Source: Acidimicrobiia bacterium
GTDB taxonomy: Bacteria > Actinomycetota > Acidimicrobiia > Spongiisociales > UBA5794
Reading direction: 5' to 3'
NCBI GenBank assembly: GCA_030599515.1
Contig: JAUVNV010000057.1
Coordinates: 1-12,005 of the forward strand
Length of the DNA: 12,005 nucleotides
The translations under genes were made by a program, and so were the position numbers. The notes below the pieces were generated by a model. It was not told the DNA's origin. It did not search any database and worked only from the letters and a program-made list of their open reading frames with translations. Each line of letters starts with the position of its first letter. The first letter of the stretch is position 1. Of this stretch, positions 10,046 through 12,005 are shown piece after piece.

Positions 10046-11125
10046 TCAGCTCTTCGGACTACCGATGACTCCCTCGACGAAGAAGTCCATGCCGAAGATG
10101 TCGCCGAGCGGTTGCTCGACCCCGTCCTGGTTCACGATCGGATCGGGGAACACGGCGAAGGTCCCATCGATGATCTCCTGCTTTCTGGTTTCGATCAGCG
10201 CCTGCATCTCGTCGGAGACCGATGGCCCGAACGAAGCGATGTCGACCATGCCGTCGGCCATGTGACCGTAGACGACCTCAGGCTTCCACGTCCCGGCCTT
10301 CACCGCTTCGGCAGTCGTTAGATAGAACGGACCCCAATCCCAGATGGCGGCGGTGAGCCAGCCGTTCGGCGCGAATTCCGACATGTCGGTGTTGTATCCG
10401 ACCCAACCGGCCCCTGCCGCTTCGGCCTTCTGGCCGGGTGCGGGCGTATCCTGGTGCATTGCGATCACGTCGGCGCCCGCGTCGAGCAGGGCTTGAGCGG
10501 CATCGCCTTCCTTGGTCGGATCGAGCCAGGTCGAGGTCCACACGACCTGCACTTCGGCGTCGGGGTTGATCTCACGCACGCCGAGCGTGAAGGCGTTGAT
10601 CCCTCGAAGGACCTCGGGGATCGGGAAGGCGGCCACGTAGCCGATCAGGTTGGTCTCGGTGCGTTCACCGGCGGCCATGCCCGACAGATAGCGGCCCTCT
10701 TCGGCAGCCCCGAAGTAGTTGCCCATGTTGTCCGATGTCTTGTACCCGGTGGCATGCACAAAGGTCACATCTGGGAAGTTCTCCGCTGCTGCGAGCATCG
10801 GATCCATGTACCCGAATGAGGTGCCGAAGATCAGCGTGTTGCCGTCTGCAGCAAGGTCCTCGAATACGCGCTGCGAGTCCGGTCCCTCGTCGATGCTCTC
10901 GAGCGTCGTGATCTTGACACCCGGCATGTTGGCCTCGAGGTACTTGGCTCCCTGATCGTGAGCCCATGACCAGCCCTTGTCGGCAGTTGGCCCGACGTGC
11001 ACGAAGGCGATCTTGAACTCCTCGTCACCACTGCTCGACCCACCGTCGTCGCTGCCGCATGCGGCCGCGAACAGCGCCAACACGAGCATCAGGGCTATCG
11101 CAAATGTCCATCTCTTTCGAGCCAT
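10046..11125 (-). CDS. BMP-family substrate-binding lipoprotein (nucleoside-type ABC transporter)
   Basis: This 359-residue protein starts with a lipoprotein signal: basic n-region MARKR, a hydrophobic stretch and a lipobox ending at Cys23 (LFAAAC), followed by a Gly/Ser/Asp-rich linker (to about residue 34). The rest is a periplasmic-binding-protein fold of the BMP/Med/PnrA group, beginning FKIAFVHVGPTADKGW. The segments GTSFGYMDP, GRYLSGMAAG and YNTDMSEFAPNGWLTAAIWDW match conserved parts of the family. BMP proteins capture nucleosides (PnrA, RnsB system) at the outer face of the membrane and hand them to the permeases. The ATG at 11123-11125 has an AGGGAG site close upstream. It is the first gene of the transporter operon and is separated from the ATPase by a hairpin. 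The family is confident; a nucleoside ligand is likely but not proven, because the ligand-contact residues cannot be checked here. Confidence 0.93.
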   Translation of the reverse strand: MARKRWTFAIALMLVLALFAAACGSDDGGSSSGDEEFKIAFVHVGPTADKGWSWAHDQGAKYLEANMPGVKITTLESIDEGPDSQRVFEDLAADGNTLIFGTSFGYMDPMLAAAENFPDVTFVHATGYKTSDNMGNYFGAAEEGRYLSGMAAGERTETNLIGYVAAFPIPEVLRGINAFTLGVREINPDAEVQVVWTSTWLDPTKEGDAAQALLDAGADVIAMHQDTPAPGQKAEAAGAGWVGYNTDMSEFAPNGWLTAAIWDWGPFYLTTAEAVKAGTWKPEVVYGHMADGMVDIASFGPSVSDEMQALIETRKQEIIDGTFAVFPDPIVNQDGVEQPLGDIFGMDFFVEGVIGSPKS

Positions 11126-11150
11126 CGGCTCTCCCTTCAGTAATCCGCTT

Positions 11151-11203
11151 CCAGAGTTCGTCGAGCCATCCGGGGATGGCCGGGAAACTCAAGACAACTC
11201 TAG
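11151..11203 (-). promoter_or_regulatory. Structured leader upstream of the BMP operon (candidate operator or RNA element)
   Basis: Two nested inverted repeats lie 26-78 bases upstream of the BMP start. The inner one is a perfect 7-base repeat with a two-base loop (11165-11171 and 11174-11180, GCCATCC/GGATGGC on either strand). The outer one pairs 11151-11158 with 11196-11203 (AGAGTT with AACTCT plus one G-C and one G-U). A GTC/GAC pairing may extend it inward past a one-base bulge. This could be a repressor operator, an RNA leader hairpin of the transporter operon, or the old terminator of the tRNA-Met gene once located upstream. I cannot match it to a known riboswitch. Confidence 0.5.
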
Positions 11204-11301
11204 ATGGTCACGAGACGTCCGCGCTCGCCCGGACGAACAGGTGGCAGGCGACGCATACTCGAAGCGAGCACCGGCGAGCGTACCGCGAGCGAAGCTCACA
11301 C

Positions 11302-11325
11302 CGTGGGCCCGGCAGGACTCGAACC
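11302..11325 (-). repeat. Short second copy of the tRNA-Met 3' end (24 bases)
   Basis: These 24 bases are identical to 11462-11485. On the minus strand they read as the last two bases of the T-stem 5' side, the T-loop TTCGAGT, the T-stem 3' side, the 3' acceptor strand and the discriminator A, then two flanking bases. Beyond them the T-stem cannot pair and no anticodon arm exists, so this is not a tRNA gene. It probably marks a recombination junction within the T-loop, perhaps from an older integration at the same tRNA. That history is inference. Confidence 0.7.
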
Positions 11326-11463
11326 GTATTCCACCTCCGATGATCCACCCGGACCAGCACCACGACGCCACCGACGAACCCCAACGCATGGCAGAAACGG
11401 CGAAGATGCCCGGCACGACGTCGAGTCCGAGACGGGGTCGATGGAAGTAGAAGCCACCGTGCG

Positions 11464-11510
11464 TGGGCCCGGCAGGACTCGAACCTGCGGCCAAGCGATT
11501 ATGAGTCGCC
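11464..11510 (-). pseudogene. 3' fragment of elongator tRNA-Met (anticodon CAT), probable att site
   Basis: Read on the minus strand, this has an anticodon stem GGCGA/TCGCT (one G-T pair), loop CTCATAA with anticodon CAT, a five-base variable loop TGGCC, a perfect T-arm GCAGG-TTCGAGT-CCTGC, and a 3' acceptor strand CGGGCCC with discriminator A. CTCATAA is the usual loop of elongator tRNA-Met. Upstream, where the D-arm and the complementary GGGCCCG acceptor strand should be, the sequence is unrelated and homology ends near tRNA position 26. The fragment therefore cannot form a tRNA. Its position 175 bases before a tyrosine recombinase gene marks it as the displaced tRNA 3' end at an integrated element's junction. 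A CCA is not encoded. Confidence 0.85.
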
Positions 11511-11613
11511 GAACGTGGGCCTGTGACCTGCCGAAACCCGTGCGGGTAGCCGCTCAGCGACATCCGTGGTCGCTTGGCGCAGGCCAGAACAGGTGACAAA
11601 CTGCAACCGTCGA

Positions 11614-11627
11614 GCAACCGATGTTGC
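11614..11627. promoter_or_regulatory. Small inverted repeat upstream of the integrase
   Basis: The sequence GCAAC-CGAT-GTTGC is a perfect 5-base inverted repeat about 60 bases before the integrase start. Its left half is part of the 7-mer GCAACCG, which also occurs 11 bases earlier at 11603-11609, about one helical turn away. Other small inverted repeats nearby are ACCCG-TG-CGGGT (11536-11547) and AGCGAC/GTCGCT (11556-11561 and 11569-11574). They could be integrase arm sites or a repressor operator, but short repeats like these also arise by chance. Confidence 0.3.
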
Positions 11628-11685
11628 CCGGCGACACCAAGGGTGAGCGCTCTCCCGACCGACGACCAACGGAAGGGAAGCCACC

Positions 11686-12005
11686 ATGGCCAAGCTCAAA
11701 GGAACGATCTTCGAACGCGACAACGGCACGTTCACCGTGCTCGCCGAACTCACATGGGACCCGCAGAAAGGCCGGTACCGGCGACCGAGTCTCGGAACGT
11801 TCAAGACCCGCAAGGAAGCCGAAAGGGCACGCCTGGAGTACAACGTCGATCAGGCGGACGGTGTGTTCTCACTCCCTGAAGTCGAGCAGCGGCAGGCCCG
11901 TCTCGACCGTTATCTCAACGAGTGGCTCGAACTGATCGAACGCGAACGGCTCTTCGGCAAGATCACGGTCCGTACTCAACGAGACTACGAGACCGTCGTC
12001 CGATG
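11686..12005 (+). CDS. Tyrosine recombinase/integrase, N-terminal part (cut off by window)
   Basis: The ATG at 11686-11688 follows a GGAAGGGAAG ribosome-binding site, and the frame is open to the right edge, giving 106 complete codons. The first 55 residues look like the arm-type DNA-binding domain of phage integrases: beta strands with GTIFERDNGTF and a WDPQKGRYRR turn, then LGTFKTRKEAERARLEYN, the typical strand plus helix. A linker follows, then the start of the SAM-like core-binding domain (YLNEWLEL, then ITVRTQRDYETVV). The catalytic domain with the Arg-His-Arg-Tyr residues lies outside the window, so activity cannot be judged. The gene points away from the neighbouring operon and lies 175 bases from a tRNA-Met 3' fragment. 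This supports site-specific integration and excision at that tRNA. Family assignment rests on the N-terminal pattern and the att context together. Confidence 0.85.
   Translation, partial: MAKLKGTIFERDNGTFTVLAELTWDPQKGRYRRPSLGTFKTRKEAERARLEYNVDQADGVFSLPEVEQRQARLDRYLNEWLELIERERLFGKITVRTQRDYETVVR

Larger units (their letters stand above)
11126..11685. other. 560-base gene-free stretch: BMP leader, tRNA scars and integrase upstream region
   Basis: There is no convincing protein-coding gene here. From left to right it holds the ribosome-binding site and a structured leader of the BMP gene (11151-11203), three GCGAGC hexamers (11264-11290), a 24-base copy of a tRNA 3' end (11302-11325), about 136 bases of unassigned sequence, the larger tRNA-Met 3' fragment (11464-11510), and a 175-base region before the integrase with small inverted repeats. 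I could not identify a convincing -35/-10 pair for either flanking gene. Confidence 0.75.
11464..12005 (+). mobile_element. Left end of an element integrated into tRNA-Met (continues beyond window)
   Basis: A tRNA 3' fragment followed by an integrase gene pointing inward is the standard end of a tRNA-targeting prophage, genomic island or integrative conjugative element. The element extends to the right. Because the fragment's missing 5' half would lie on the right, the intact tRNA-Met should be found at the far end of the element. Only the first 320 bases of its integrase are visible, so the element's type and cargo cannot be told. Confidence 0.75.

Noticed and set aside
11464..11540. A functional tRNA-Met gene
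   Set aside because: The D-arm and 5' acceptor strand are missing; only about 16 bases separate the nearest GGCCC-like stretch from the anticodon stem, too short for the normal fold.
11204..11596. Plus-strand open frame of 130 codons and overlapping frames near the tRNA fragment
   Set aside because: Its GPGRTRTCGQAIMSRR-like text is the antisense reading of a tRNA 3' end, a known source of spurious protein calls. The region is better explained by the tRNA scars.

Overview
This is a GC-rich window (about 60-65% by eye) with dense, mostly same-strand gene packing, GTG starts and GGAG-type ribosome binding sites. The solute-binding lipoprotein has a Cys-Gly-Ser-Asp-Asp mature start. Together these suggest an actinobacterium, possibly a less-studied lineage such as Acidimicrobiia. 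That placement is an inference from style and not from a marker gene. Everything from position 1 to about 11125 is transcribed leftward (minus strand). Only the integrase at the right edge points right.

Layout in the direction of minus-strand transcription (right to left): a BMP-family substrate-binding lipoprotein (10046-11125); a strong hairpin (9996-10021); a double-ATPase ABC protein (8412-9953); two membrane permeases (7300-8415 and 6356-7303); and a SurE-type 5'-nucleotidase (5557-6348). The ATPase, both permeases and surE overlap or nearly touch, so they read as one operon. It resembles the NupNOPQ/RnsBACD nucleoside uptake systems, with a nucleotidase added at the end. After a 127-base gap come a fused 3-hydroxyacyl-CoA dehydrogenase/enoyl-CoA hydratase of FadN type (3021-5429) and, 20 bases on, an acetyl-CoA acetyltransferase (1852-3000). 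These form a two-gene beta-oxidation unit. A 72-base gap carrying an unusual repeat precedes the N-terminal 593 residues of an HrpA-type DEAH-box RNA helicase (1-1779), which runs off the left edge.

The right end is the boundary of a mobile element. Position 11464-11510 (minus strand) is the 3' part of an elongator tRNA-Met gene (anticodon CAT), from anticodon stem to discriminator base, with no D-arm or 5' acceptor strand. It sits about 175 bases upstream of a plus-strand tyrosine recombinase gene that runs off the right edge (11686-12005). This is the usual look of a junction left by integration into a tRNA gene, with the displaced 3' fragment at this end and the rebuilt tRNA expected at the far end. 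A second, shorter copy of the same tRNA 3' end (11302-11325) lies 160 bases to the left. This may be the scar of an older insertion at the same tRNA. No CRISPR array, toxin-antitoxin pair or clearly novel multi-gene system is visible. The most interesting unknowns are the integration junction with its two nested scars, the structured leader in front of the BMP gene, and the GTACTCAGTAC repeat.
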